Positions 38,314 to 49,794 of a DNA stretch of 64,000 nt are shown here, in pieces (position 1 is the first letter of the stretch; the number at the start of each line of letters is the position of its first letter). Under the pieces are notes generated by a model. The model saw only the letters and a program-made list of their open reading frames with translations, did no database searches and was not told the DNA's origin. The stretch comes from Paragordius varius (Eukaryota > Nematomorpha). The stretch spans positions 9,920,001 to 9,984,000 of the forward strand of contig OZ176053.1 in assembly GCA_964247055.1 (NCBI GenBank), in the 5' to 3' direction. The translations under genes were made by a program, and so were the position numbers.

Positions 38314-38483
38314 AATATGAATCTTAGGAATTGCAACAAACAAGCGAACAAATTGCCAATTATGACGTTCCCGATATTTCAGAAATGATGGCTTCTACCT
38401 TTAGTTCGTTTGTTGGTAAAGATTCTGCTAAATCTGGAACTACAAAATCCAAACATACTGTCAAACGAAGATCTAAAAATTAG
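36125..38483 (+). CDS. EMC7: ER membrane protein complex subunit 7 (complete, 5 exons)
   Basis: EMC7 is a lumenal beta-sandwich subunit of the ER membrane protein insertase EMC. Exons are 36125-36300, 36328-36457, 36480-36608, 36633-36713 and 38328-38483, joining in phase to 672 nt (223 residues; human 242). Introns are 27, 22, 24 and 1,614 nt. A signal peptide (MKLWHAWFILFYARVTAS) is followed by VEGKLIFDDDNF, then LLPGSYVLEVAHPEYTFQQV and VRVDISKVGKIRARKV, the family core. Next come SDFLMNPMVLMMVLPLILIM, the single membrane anchor, and a cytosolic tail with YDVPDISEMMASTFSSF, which matches the conserved LPDVSEFMTRLFSS end of vertebrate EMC7. The start is the first ATG in frame that gives the signal peptide. 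The one long intron holds no gene but contains (AT)n runs. Confidence 0.93.
38280..38310. repeat. (AT)n microsatellite just before the last EMC7 exon
   Basis: About 15 AT units; the acceptor ATCTTAG ends at 38327, 17 bp further on. A second short run is at 36847-36864 in the same intron. Confidence 0.9.
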
Positions 38484-39218
38484 ATGAGAAAAATTGTTCA
38501 TGACATTTATAATTATAATTAATTATATGTATAAGTAAATAAATTAATATTGAATGTTAATTACGTTTAGGTAATTATTAAGGATATATAGGTTATTTTA
38601 TCACTTACATGCCATTTATCAGTATTATTTTAATCGAAAATTAGGCTTTTCATGGATATAAAATCTTTTTTAAATCAAAAATATATCTACCTTATTATAA
38701 TAAGAAAAAAATCACATTTGTTTAATCGCTAAAAACAAATTAAAATATTTTAAATCAATTATGAATTATTATTAAATGATGGAAATTAATATTTTACTTT
38801 TTACACATTTCCCTATTTTGGAAAGATTTTGGTATATAAAATTTGCTTGATTCGTATCAATTAATGGCCTCGTGATCACACTTTATTTTGGGTCATTTTT
38901 TCAGAAATCCATTTGTATGTTATACGAGGACAATCAGGCCGAAAAGAGTAGAACCAGAATTGAATTGGTTACTTAATATAGTGGTTCCGGAATTTAAGAT
39001 AGTTCTTGAATGTTTACAAATGGTTTATAAAACATTTTTATTTTAAAAATCAAAACGAAAATATTAAATATTACTTATTAATAATATTTATTGGAAAAAA
39101 TTGCAAAGAACAATATTATTTGCATCTCTATTGATTATCACATTTTTTTATAAGAAAATAATTTTAAAATTTAAATTATTTTTCACTAATATAAAATTTA
39201 AATTCGTAGAGCTTTGTT
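38484..39218. other. Gap after EMC7
   Basis: AT-rich; EMC7 3' flank. No feature recognised. Confidence 0.4.
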
Positions 39219-39577
39219 TCACAGGCATGCATTATATTTAAAAACTTGAGTTGCTGGTACGGCCATTCTATTGGCCCTTTTATAGAAATCTAGGTCATTT
39301 CCCCACCTTTTCAATACATTAACTGACGGGGGGAAGGTATTGACAAATTCATCAATGGTGGCTTTAAATTTAATGAAGGTAAGAATGTTTTTGTATTTTT
39401 GCCGGCGATAAATCTAAAATCGTCTGTAATATTAGTATTTACAAAAATAATAACATTTCCTTTAGTAATGCGTTTGCACAGCATCAATAAATGGCGTCGA
39501 GCCATATTCCGCGAAACTTATATTTTTTATATCACATCTAAATACGCAGTGGCATAAATAACACCATTTTTGAGGCA
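39219..39577 (-). other. Possible small multi-exon gene, unrecognised
   Basis: Reading leftward from an ATG at 39577, three protein-like segments follow one another in different frames. The first is MPQKWCYLCHCVF, then EYGSTPFIDAVQTHY, and the last is ATIDEFVNTFPPSVNVLKRW continuing to NDLDFYKRANRM and a stop at 39219. The frame changes fit small introns (for example GTTATTATTT...TTTTAG) but I could not fix the junctions. Composition is richer in charged and aromatic residues than the surrounding noise. The family is not recognised. Confidence 0.22.
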
Positions 39578-39963
39578 TTTTTCCTCTCTTTTTAATAAAC
39601 AGTCAAACTAAAGGGAACCTTAAAATAAATGCAGTAATGACCATTTTTTCTTAACTTTCTTTTGCTAAGAACCACGTATTTGGATTGTGGAAACAAGTTT
39701 AAGGGATATTCCTGACGGTATTTATATATATCAATGGTTTAGACATTAATAAAGATGAGATAACAGCTCTAAAAATATTTTTGGGTTTTCCACTCAGAAC
39801 CTAATATATATACCGTTTTGTCAAAAATGACTACTCAACTATAGTTTGACACAATTTCGGCCATTGCATTGTATCTTAAGAGTAGCCGAAAACCAGAAAT
39901 TTATAGAGCTTAATATATGATAAATGGTAAATAATTCCTATCAGATAATTTTTTATGTGGAGT

Positions 39964-40177
39964 ATATTTACCACTTTATGACCTTTTGGGGTAGTTTTAT
40001 ATCCCAAAGCCATTTATAATATAATATCTTAAAAAATATTTTTCACACTGGGCCAAATTTGATGTATGCTTTCTTTATTTTAGGCATATGATACAAATAT
40101 TTTTAAAAAAGATATTGTAAAAAATCATCATTCAAACCTTTTCTCCGCCATTTTTTCTTTATTATTTTAACATTTAA
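39964..40177 (+). mobile_element. Family C MITE, left part, interrupted by family A
   Basis: Begins CACTTTATGACCTTTTGGGG (preceded by TTAC) and runs to a CCGCCATTTTTTC phrase shared with other C copies. A family A element then sits at its TTAA site. Confidence 0.5.
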
Positions 40178-40723
40178 CACTTCGATTCAAATTGGGGTAT
40201 CTAAATACCCCAGACTAAATTTGAGTTAGGATTTTTACCAAAACTACTAAAGAAAATGGTCCCAATTTAAATTTATGCGTCTATCCTAATAAAAATTAAA
40301 TAAATATGCCAAAATATCTAAATAAAATTTTGTTTTGAAAAAAAAGCTCCATGGCAAACTACTTGGTCGCCATTTTCATTTTACAAAAATTTTGCAGAAT
40401 ATCGTTATCGTCTTTAATTAATTTTAAGGGTAAAATTAAAGCTAATTTTTGATCTAAATTACAACTAACATTGATAGAAATAGAAAAAACTGTTTATTTT
40501 ATATTGTATTTCAATTTTACCATTGCACGCATGTCACATTGACTAAATTTTTACCTTTCGGTTTTAGCTTTAAATAAGTAATATCAAGTATTTTTCAAAA
40601 TAATTTTTTATATATTTGGCTTTATTTATGTTATATAAGTGCAAGATTTTGCCATTCATTCCATATTTTTTAAAGAATTTAATTCGAATCGAAGGACTAA
40701 AATAAATGTGGTGTATCCAAGTG
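40178..40723 (+). mobile_element. Family A MITE, copy 3
   Basis: Starts CACTTCGATTCAAATTGGGG after TTAA (40174-40177) and ends ATCCAAGTG before CTAA. Contains the GGGGTATCTAAATACCCC palindrome. Confidence 0.8.
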
Positions 40724-40893
40724 CTAATAACCTTTTCACTTTTAAGTCCGCAATGACAAATTGGGTAGTTATATGTATCATAGCTCAATGCTGTAAATGA
40801 ATTTTGAAGGCTAATTTTGTTAAAATTTATTTATCAAACTTTTTTCGCTTGTATTTGATATAAGCTCATATTTTTACAGTTTTGTAACGTCTA

Positions 40894-41157
40894 AAGCAGG
40901 GATGTTAAACACAAATGGCTTTGCTGGCCACATACGAAATATATATGGGCATTCATAAGATATTTATTAATCAAACATAAAACTGTAAAATTAAAATATA
41001 ACAATTTCTTCTAGTTCTTGCCAATTTTGGATAAATATATATTAAAAATTTATTTACTAAATATCATTATCATTAAGAATTTAAGAGAGTATCATTTAAA
41101 TTAATAGATTTCCAAATTTTTCGCGGGCCGCACACAAAGACTCGAGGGCCGACACTG
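40894..41157. mobile_element. Family D hAT-like MITE
   Basis: Starts CAGGGATGTTAAACACAAATGGC, close to the CAGGGGTGTCAAAC ends of many hAT elements. It closes with GCGGGCCGCACACAAAGACTC and GGGCCGACACTG. No clear 8-bp target duplication. Related pieces at 25640-25775 and about 30780-30873. Confidence 0.55.
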
Positions 41158-42612
41158 TGTAATATACAGGAGATGTGGGTTCAACAATTATATTCAATTA
41201 AAACAACTCTCAACCATAGTTGTTTACTACTTGCATCTATGGGGTTAGGCGCAAACCAAATTGTAAGACATGATTATATGAATTTAAGATATATTTTAAA
41301 AAACACGATATTTTACTCCGCAACTTGTAATAAATAATTGTCCTATTGTTGGTAAACATTTTTTTAAAATACGCCATAAATATAATTTACCGTTTTTATT
41401 TAATAATATCAATTTATCCTGGATATCCAATTACTTAACAAGAATCAAAAATATTATGCAACATCTTGTGAAATTGACACTTCGATTTAAATTGGGTAAC
41501 TAGTGACACCAGACTATATTTAAAATATCATTAAAAAATACTCAAGGCGACGGTTCCAATTCAAATTTAAGCTTCTATCCTAAAAAAATTATATTAATAA
41601 GCTAAATTATCACAAACTTTTTAGATCGTTTTATATCCCATAGCGATTAAAAATTTGAATATTTTAAAAAGTGTTTAAGATATAAAACGAATTTTTTTTG
41701 GCCTTTTAGGCACATTGAACAATTTTTTTAAAAAAAGTAAAATCTTAAAAAATCCTGAAGATATAAATCCCCACACAATAAATAAGGTGATATTTTTAAC
41801 TACTAAAAGAAATGGTTCCAAGTCGAATTTATGCTTCTATCCCAATAAAAATTATATAAATAAGCCAAAATATCTAAAAAAATCTACTTGAAAAAAAAAG
41901 TTATGTCAGACCAGTTAGACGCCATTTTTATTTTACAGCATTTTTGCAAAATATCAGGTTAATTTTAAAGCTAGAATTAGAGCGAATTTTTTATTTAATC
42001 ACATCTAATATTAATAGAAACAAAAATTGTTTTATTTTCTATTATCTTAAAATATCGATAATTCACACATGTCAGATTGATTAAATTAATTTTTGGTTTT
42101 ACTTTAAAATATTTTTGAATGATTTTTTTATATTTTGGTTTAATGTTATTTAAATGCAAGCTTTTGCCATGGTTATTCCATATTTTTTAATTATTTAATT
42201 TTAAATAGCCCTGAGGGTCAAACTACCCCAAATTGAATCGAAGGACTGAAATTAATGTGTTGTATGCACGTTTAATAAGCTTTCAGACTACTTTTTACCG
42301 GCAAAAACTTAATATTTTTGATTTTGTTGTTTTAATCGTGTTTTACAAAACTTATCTTTTTATCTAATTGAGAAAAATGTCTGATAATTAAATTTTAACT
42401 AAAATAACTTTCCAAATTGTAGTTTATTTAATTACATAAATGAGCTTTGGAATTTAACTACAAAAGATAAACTAACTGCTAAATAAAATTATGTTTTTAT
42501 ATCTGTATTTCAAACTGCTTCGACGTGATTTCTTACTTTTTGCAAAATATCGCGTTTTTGTAATTCTAATGCTAAAGTTAAAGTAAATTTTTATGGTTAC
42601 ATCTAACGTTAA
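41158..42612. other. Decayed MITE debris
   Basis: Fragments of family A (about 41477-41590 and 41800-42260, the latter ending GAATCGAAGGACTGAAATTAATG) and family C (about 41600-41760, CGTTTTATATCCCATAGCG). No gene recognised. Confidence 0.45.
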
Positions 42613-42998
42613 CACTTGACAACATATTCATTTTAGTCCTTCGATTCAAATTAGGGTAGTTTAATACCCCAGGCCTGTTTAAAAATGAATTCTTAAAAAA
42701 ATATGGAAGGAATCGAAACCATGGCAAAATCTTGCACTTTAACATTAATAAACCGAAATATATAAAAAATTTATCAAAAATACTTGATATTACTTATTTT
42801 AAGCTAAAACCAAAAATTAAAAATTTAGTCATCGTCACATGCGTGCTATGGTAATATCGAAAAATAATACAAAATAAACCTATTTTTCTATTTCTATCAA
42901 TATTAGATAAAATTTAAATAAAGAATTAGCTTTAATTTTACCCTTAAAATTAAATGAAGACGATATTTTCCAAAAATTTTGTATAATAAAAATGGCGT
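42613..42998 (-). mobile_element. Family A MITE, copy 4, truncated
   Basis: Starts CACTTGACAACATATTC after TTAA (42609-42612) and follows the reverse-oriented consensus to AAAATGGCGTCA, where it breaks into family B sequence. Confidence 0.7.
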
Positions 42999-43004
42999 CA
43001 TATT

Positions 43005-43180
43005 TTTGTATATGTCAAGTGTGCCCTATACCACACTTGCAATTTATTCAAGTTCTTCTTAATCATATGATTTTTTATCACCTTCTGTTCAAGTTTTCTT
43101 GCTTGACTTAAGTGCCCTAATGTTAATTTTTTTAACACATGAAAGCAAGCCATGACTTGAAAAACTTGTACACTCGTAAT
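43005..43180. mobile_element. Family B fragment
   Basis: Contains the family B subterminal phrases GTCAAGTGTGCCCTATACCACACTTGC and GAAAGCAAGCCATGACTTG. It lies directly against family A copy 4, as expected if B had inserted into A and then lost one end. Confidence 0.6.
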
Positions 43181-43469
43181 CTTTAACAACTTACTAAATA
43201 AAATCACAAATTTTCCCGGGTACAAAAAAGTAGAGTGGTCTGTCAGACTCACAATCCTGTAGAGGGAATTCACATTAATTTTCAATAACATCCACAATAG
43301 GTATAGTTTTAAATGTTGGATAATTATGTAAATGAATTTATTTTCCGTGCTGCAAACATATTTAACGCACAATTCGATGTTACATGTTAATTAAAATAAT
43401 ATGTATGTATGTATGTATGTTGCATTTTTCTGAAAATATAATTGTAAAATATTGGATTATTTAATGGAT

Positions 43470-45554
43470 CTACGCCTCCTTTGATAAAACTCCGTCATCA
43501 TCATACAACGAATAATCGATTATTCCTTCATCGTTAGGATCGACTTTTTCCACGTATTGTGGGGGATTAGCAAACCGTCCTTTGAATAAAATGCTCTTTT
43601 TTTCTTCAATCACAAAAAATAAATGCGGGCGATTAATTATAATAGCTGGGGTTGATGATGTTTCCAATGGGTCCACATAAGATGTCTCTAAAATATCTGT
43701 GCTTGTTCCAGCACCCAATGGTGTAACGCTAAACCGTGTATTATGATAAATGTGAGATAGGTTTAAAACTTCAGATGCCGGCTTCCCATCAATCCCAAAC
43801 AATAAATCTATTTTGCTATATATATATATATATATATATATGTAAAAGTAGGCGCAGTATGTGCAAATAAACATTGCTAGTTTTTCATTCAAAGCGTATT
43901 ATTATTAGCTTTTTTCTTATTTTTTTATCAATTATGCTCTAAGCTGTATACGCTATCCAGTATTTAGCCAAGTCTAGTTACTGACAATGTTATAGTATTA
44001 TAGTTTTACAAAAAATTTTAAAAGACCTGTGACAGAACCCACACAATTTAAAACGTGAATTTAATGGTTTTTACTTTTTATGGCATGATAACTCTTTAGA
44101 AAATATGTTGAGCAAATTCAAATTTGTTTGCATATCCATGTAGGGTACCTGGATCGTTCCATGATAAACAGGATATTTTCGTTTGCTAAATTGATGGAAA
44201 ACATTGGGTTGACTTTTAAGATTTAGTTCGAGACGTGTCACGTTGGAATCATTGGGTAAAATATATATCATTTTATATTTCTTTTTAAATGGGATGGCTA
44301 TAATTTGAGCCCTTAGCTCAGGATATTGGCCATACTGAAAATTCATGTCTTTAGCAACAATCATTGGGATGGAAACTTGACCGTTTATGCCGTAAAATGT
44401 GTCCAAACCCAAACTAAAAGTGGTATATAATAAATTTTTGAGATGGTGTAAAAATATAAATTTACATATCGAATTCTTTGGACCATAAGCTTCTGAAATT
44501 CATGCTTCCACCAATCATGAAAGCGGATTTTGAGCTAACCGTATCTAAATGTTCGGGACTATGAAAGTATCCATGAGTCTTTTGCCGATATAAAAGGCTT
44601 ACAATTTTGCTTGGAGCTGTATTTGATAAAAGATTAGATCTAGTAATATGGGCACTGAACAATGCGATATTTTCATCTATCCGATAATCAAAATATCGTC
44701 TGTATTTCATACCATCTATGTATATTACATTAAATAGTTTAAGGTGAGTTATGTCAGTTGTTCCAGATTTCGGAACTTTCTTTAGAGCTCTGGAAAGTTG
44801 TCCACAACCTTCAGGAGGAAGTAGACCCTTTATTTTGTTTGGACATGATGAAGTAAACTGTAAAAAGCTTAAGCTTAATTGAATGCCAGCCGGAGAGAAA
44901 ATGTAATCTTCTTGGCCATTTTTAAAGATATTTTTTAGGGAAATCACGTTTGCTAAAATAACCTAGATATAAATAACAAAAATACAATTAAATAAATAAA
45001 TTAAATTATATAAAGTTTAATTCTATGCTGTTTAAATGGAAATTCAGTATGACTAAGTATACGTTGCTAATTTAATTACCCCGATTGTATAATAATATAA
45101 AAATTCATGGCAAATCTGCATTATGACCCTTTTTGAAAAAGAAGGTTTTACCCTTTGTTTAAAATTTAATTATTGAAAAATATAAAAATAACAAATTCTA
45201 ATATTTAGAATATACTTTTATTATATTTAACTTGAAAAATCCCAAAACTAGTTAGTTTGCTGGAAGGTCCATGCAATTTTTGACAATTTTATTTACCTTA
45301 ATTAAATACATAGTACATGTTAGGAGTTTTTTTTAAATTTATGGGTGTTTAATTTAATTCTTATTTTGAGAAGGGAAGAGTGATCATTTTATGGAAGTTT
45401 CTTTATAAAACAATAACCTTTTAACTGTTTTTTAATATACAATTAATTATACCTGATCTCGTAACACATTGTATTTATTAGGTTCGTTTTTCAAGGTGAT
45501 TGCATTGGCAATAATATAACTAGTGAGGATAATGTAAAGAAAAAATCGATGCAT
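43470..45554 (-). CDS. Secreted serpin (complete, 4 exons)
   Basis: Exons in coding order are 45453-45554, 44466-44962, 44075-44413 and 43470-43815, joining in phase to 1,284 nt (427 residues), normal for a serpin. Introns are 490, 52 and 259 nt. A signal peptide (MHRFFLYIILTSYIIANA) is followed by the N-terminal helix block ending EDYIFSPAGIQLSLSFLQF, matching the NIFxSPxSIxxALAM motif. The central sheet has VSIPMIVAKDMNFQYGQY. The C-terminal signature HLFFVIEEKKSILFKGRFANP is the serpin FLFFIRxxxTxxILFxGRVxNP motif. The reactive loop lies between SVTPLGAG and the INRPHLFF strand. Its hinge (GAGTSTD) has small residues but not the usual EEGTEAAAA, so inhibitory activity is uncertain. A polar, acidic tail of about 35 residues follows the usual serpin end. 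Confidence 0.9.
43817..43842. repeat. (AT)n microsatellite directly before the last serpin exon
   Basis: In transcript orientation the run is immediately followed by TAG and the exon at 43815, so the AT run stands where a pyrimidine tract would. Confidence 0.9.
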
Positions 45555-46275
45555 ATTTACTGAAAAAAAATTATATTAATTATCGTAGATCTCCTATACT
45601 TATATAGTTTTCAGAAGTCAACATTGTGATTATCTTATTAATATTTACATAAATAAAGAGCTGTGATTTGAATACTTAACAACAATTGGCAAATATTGAC
45701 TGACGTGTAAAACAATAATTATTATGTACAATACTCTGGTGCATATTGCTTGTTCCGGCCGCAAATATTTAAATAGCTATATACTTATTTACGTCATATA
45801 CAATATAAGTGACAATAAGATACATTTTCGAATTGAAGTTTTTGGATGTCTACTATTGACCTTGGCCTGCTAACACAGTGCCTTAATATTTAAATATTTT
45901 ATCAGATCAATAGTTAACTTAAATATCTACTTTAATCTTTATCAAGAGTTAAAAAAATTATGATTGTTTTTGGTATATCTATAGTCAAAATTTTAAGGCC
46001 GAGATATAACTTTGCGAACACGTTGTCATTTGTCAATTTTTTAATTAAAATTTTTTATGGCTTTAATAAATTGTAACATCTCTATTAGAGGTGGTATTGA
46101 AGTTATTTATTATTATACAAAAGCATTGACTATAATGAACGTAACTTTATATGTCCTTTAGAATTACGATCGCCAAATAAGGAATCTTGAATTTTTTTAT
46201 AACAAATTACATATAAAGTTGAATATTAAATCTGCCGTGCGTCGCATATTATTAGTATTGTAATAGATATGTGAA
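45555..46275. other. Serpin 5' flank
   Basis: AT-rich; must hold the serpin promoter. Nothing else recognised. Confidence 0.4.
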
Positions 46276-46766
46276 CACTTCATGACCTTTTTATTCTTTG
46301 TACCTGATGACATTATGGGGTATTTTTTACCCCAGAGCTTAAAAGAAGTCAACAAACTTGTTTTGAAATTTAATGATTTAACACTTTTTTATGTAATAGA
46401 TAAAGAAATAATTAATTTAACAAAAATTCCCGAATTTTGATCAAAAACACAATTGAAAACAACTGATTACAAAATCGATAAATATTAAAAATAGGGTTTT
46501 TGAAAGAACTCTTTCAATTAATATTTTTCAAACATAATATGTATTTATTTGCCCATTTACGATTAAAAAAATAATAAAAAAGAATGGCGGTGAAAATATT
46601 TGAGATGAGGTCTTATAATTTTATATCTTTTTCAAAAAATTTTGTATCATAGGCGTAATAAGCTTAAAAGGCAAATTTTCTAATTTGGCCGAATGCTAAA
46701 AATATATTTTAAGAAAAATAAATTTAAAATAGACCTGGAGTATAAAACCACAAAAGGTAAAAATTG
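46276..46766 (+). mobile_element. Family C MITE, copy 2
   Basis: Starts CACTTCATGACCTTTTTATTC; inside is GGGGTATTTTTTACCCC, a subterminal palindrome. The right end is decayed and runs into TTAA (46767-46770), the start of the next copy. Confidence 0.5.
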
Positions 46767-46770
46767 TTAA

Positions 46771-46982
46771 CACTCCATTACCTTTTGGGGTAGTTTTATA
46801 TCCCAGAGCATCGGAAATTCGAATATCTTAAACAGTAATGTATTAAGCCGATTGTAAAATAATACTTGTATCCTATTAGGCGCATTATACAATTTTTTTT
46901 TAAATAAATGTTAAATTATAAAAAATTCTCATCCTAAACTTTTTTGCCGCCATTTTTTTCTATAAATTTTTTAAATCGTTAA
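46771..46982 (+). mobile_element. Family C MITE, copy 3, interrupted by family A
   Basis: Starts CACTCCATTACCTTTTGGGG after TTAA and has the GGGGTAGTTTTATATCCC hairpin. It reaches the CCGCCATTTTTTTC phrase before family A starts at TTAA 46979-46982. This is the same relative position as at 39964-40177. Confidence 0.6.
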
Positions 46983-48563
46983 CACTTGGATACAACACAC
47001 TCATTTTAATCATTCGATTCAAATTGGGGTAGTTGGATACCCCAGTCCTGTTCAAAATCAAATACTTTATAATGTATAGAAGGAATGGAAACCACTTATA
47101 TAACATTAATAACTAAAAAATATATTCAAAAATACTTGATATTACTTATTTTAAGCTAATACCGAAAGGTAAAAATTTCGTCAACCTGACATGTGTGAAA
47201 TGGTAAAATTAAAAAATAATACAAAAAACACCGTTTTTTCTATTTCTATCAATGTTAGATGGAATTTAAATTAAATATTAGCATTAATTTTACCCTTCAA
47301 ATTAATTGAAGACGATATTTTGCAAAAAATTTGTATAATAAAAATGGCGTCGAAGTAGTTTGACATGGAACTTTTTTTAAAACAAAATTCTGTGTAGAAA
47401 TTTGAGCATATTTATATAATGGGTCGGGTGATAAAAAATTTTTTTTGACTTGACTTGCAAGTTTTTCAAGTCAAGGCTTGCTTTCATGTGATAAAAAAAT
47501 TTAACATTACACGACTAAAGTCAAGCAAGAAAACTTGATAAGGAGGTGATAAAAAATCATATGATCAAGTAAAACTTAAAGATTTTGCAAGTGTGGTGTT
47601 GGGCACACTTGACAGATTTAAAAATATGGATAAAATTATTTTGGAAACTATTTTTGTATAAAATTTAGGTTTTATATGTAATTCAAACCTTTGTTAATGC
47701 TATAAGTTGTTAATTTTATAAACTTTGGCTAATTAATTTATTCATTGGGTGGATATAAAAGAGGATAAATTTACAGAAAAACTCTGCTAATATTTAATAA
47801 CATGGCATATAAAAATATGCTAATATCAATTCCGTGACCGCAAAAAAAATTGGATTCTCGAAAATTTCTTAAAATTAATAATTAAATATTAATCTTGTAA
47901 AATTTTAAATCTTCGTTTATAAGCAAAACTTCACTATTAACCATTGTAAAGAATTTATTTCATCGTAAATTTATTTCGAATGTAATGTTTATAATCAATT
48001 AAAAATAATTATGTTATATTGTATCAACATCTCATTATATTTGCAACTGGACTCCAAACAAAAGTAGTGTGGTAAAATAATGGAAAGTGTTTTAAGGGCG
48101 AATGGTTTCATCAATCTAAAAATTATTACCAGGCTCACAATTAAGAACACTCTATATATTAAATAAGATACGTGCCAGTGAGTTTGAAAAACTTCAATAA
48201 ATGCATATTGTATTAATTGTTTATCTTTTTGTGCCCTATTTCATAAAATTTGGTTGAAAATGATCAAAAAAGTTTCCATAAAATTCGAATTGGGTGGCAA
48301 AAAACTGTTACATTCATAAGCAAAAAACTTGACTTAAGTGTTTTTTTTATCACCGATCTTCAAGTGTACACTTGCTGGCTTAAGTAATCTTGCTCAACTT
48401 GTCACGCTTGGCTTACAAGTCAAGTGCGACTTTTTTATCACCCGACCCAATATTTATTAGGATAAAAGCATAAATTTATGGGACCGTTTCTTTCAGTAGT
48501 TTTTTAAGAATCCTAACATAAATTTAGTCTGGGGTATTTAGACACCTTAATTTGAATGAAGTG
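46983..48563 (-). mobile_element. Family A MITE, copy 5, split by family B
   Basis: Starts CACTTGGATACAACAC after TTAA and ends GAATGAAGTG. Its body is interrupted between TTTATATAAT and AATATTTATTAGG by a complete family B element. Confidence 0.75.
47421..48448. mobile_element. Family B TIR element, complete (1,028 bp)
   Basis: Starts GGGTCGGGTGATAAAAAA and ends with its inverse TTTTTTATCACCCGACCC. Flanks give a 3-bp target duplication AAT, confirmed by the uninterrupted family A sequence. Subterminal regions carry many CAAGT/ACTTG words in both orientations. No ORF of note. A 3-bp duplication is used by Harbinger, EnSpm/CACTA and Zator elements, but I cannot assign the superfamily. Confidence 0.8.
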
Positions 48564-48704
48564 TGATTATAAAAAAGTGCTTTATATCATCTTTATATTT
48601 AGCTAATTCACACTAAATTTTTTTCTTCGAATTTATCTATATAAGAAGTAATGCTTTTTTTATTCATGAGCGAAAATTTCGAATGGTACTAACATAGCTT
48701 TTAA

Positions 48705-49234
48705 CACTTGGATACAACACATTCATTAATCCTGGATTCATATTGGGGTAGTTCAATACCCCAGACCTGTTTAAAATTAAATTTTTAAAAAATATAGAAG
48801 GAATCAGAACCATGGCAAAATTTTGCACTTATATAACATTAATAAACCGAAATATATAAAAAAATTTATTTATTTTTTAAAAACCGAAAGATAAAAATTT
48901 AGTTAACGTGACATGTGTGAATTGGTAAAATTAAAAAATAATACAAAATAAACTGCTTGTTGTATTTTTATTAATATTAGATGTAATTTAAATTAAAAAG
49001 CCATAATTTTACCCTTAATATTAAATGAAGATATTTTGCAAATATTTTTTAAAATAAAAATGGCGTCGAAATAGTTTGACATGGAACTTTTTTTTTAAAA
49101 CAAAATTTTATTTTGATATTTTGGCTTTTTATTAGGATAGAAGCATATTGGGACCGTTTACTTCAGTAGTTTTTAAAAAATCCTAACTAATATTTAGTAT
49201 GGGGTATTAAGATACCTCAATTTGAATCGAAGTG
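48705..49234 (-). mobile_element. Family A MITE, copy 6, next to the PDZD11 start
   Basis: Starts CACTTGGATACAACAC and ends GAATCGAAGTG, bordered by TTAA on both sides (48701-48704, 49235-49238). Its right edge lies about 65 bp before the PDZD11 ATG. Confidence 0.8.
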
Positions 49235-49301
49235 TTAATAAATATGATTCTTGGGCTCCTAATTTATACAAGTGCTACATCTGAGAAATTTGAAGTAACA
49301 T

Positions 49302-49794
49302 ATGGATGAATATGTAGCGGCCCCACAATGGATTTCAAAATACTCGGTTTTTTATTTATAATTTTAGTCTGAATACAATCTATTATATAATAATGAATTC
49401 AAAAACAAAGTTATAACCTTATCCAGAAAAAATATTAACGAAGAAGTTTATTATTAATTACAATAAAGTTGGGTTTCAGTATTATTGGTGGATTACAATT
49501 TGACTCTCCTATATTTATTCATGAAGTTAATGTTGTATTTGTTTAATAGATTAAACCAAGTTCTAAAATAAGACAATTAGGGGGAGAAGTCGGGGATGAA
49601 ATATTGTTTGTGAATTTCGTAGATTTTAGTATCATTGATATAAACACAGTTTAATTTCATTTTAACATAGGCAATTAATATTTTAAAATCTAATTTAAGC
49701 TTGACCATGGAATTGTACCATTTCCCTTATGGTATAAATCTAATCTATTTTAGGTTATGAAAAATTATGCGAACGCCTTTGTATTTCAAAGTGA
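49302..49794 (+). CDS. PDZD11: PDZD11-like single-PDZ protein (complete, 6 exons)
   Basis: PDZD11 is a small adaptor whose one PDZ domain binds C-terminal tails of membrane pumps, and PLEKHA proteins at junctions. Exons are 49302-49346, 49368-49445, 49469-49525, 49550-49648, 49671-49731 and 49754-49794, joining in phase to 381 nt (126 residues; human 140). Introns are 21, 23, 24, 22 and 22 nt. The N-terminal APQWISKY and YNLLYNNEF match the ENPPAWIPPHE and HPDYNNELTQF positions of vertebrate PDZD11. The PDZ domain starts at KVITLSRKN, has the ligand loop LGFSIIGG, then PIFIHEI, VGDEILFVNFVDFS and the alpha-B helix AINILKSNL. After it comes FPYGYEKLCER, like the vertebrate FPYNYHRQKER tail. 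The stop overlaps the end of the antisense phosphatase gene. Confidence 0.93.
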
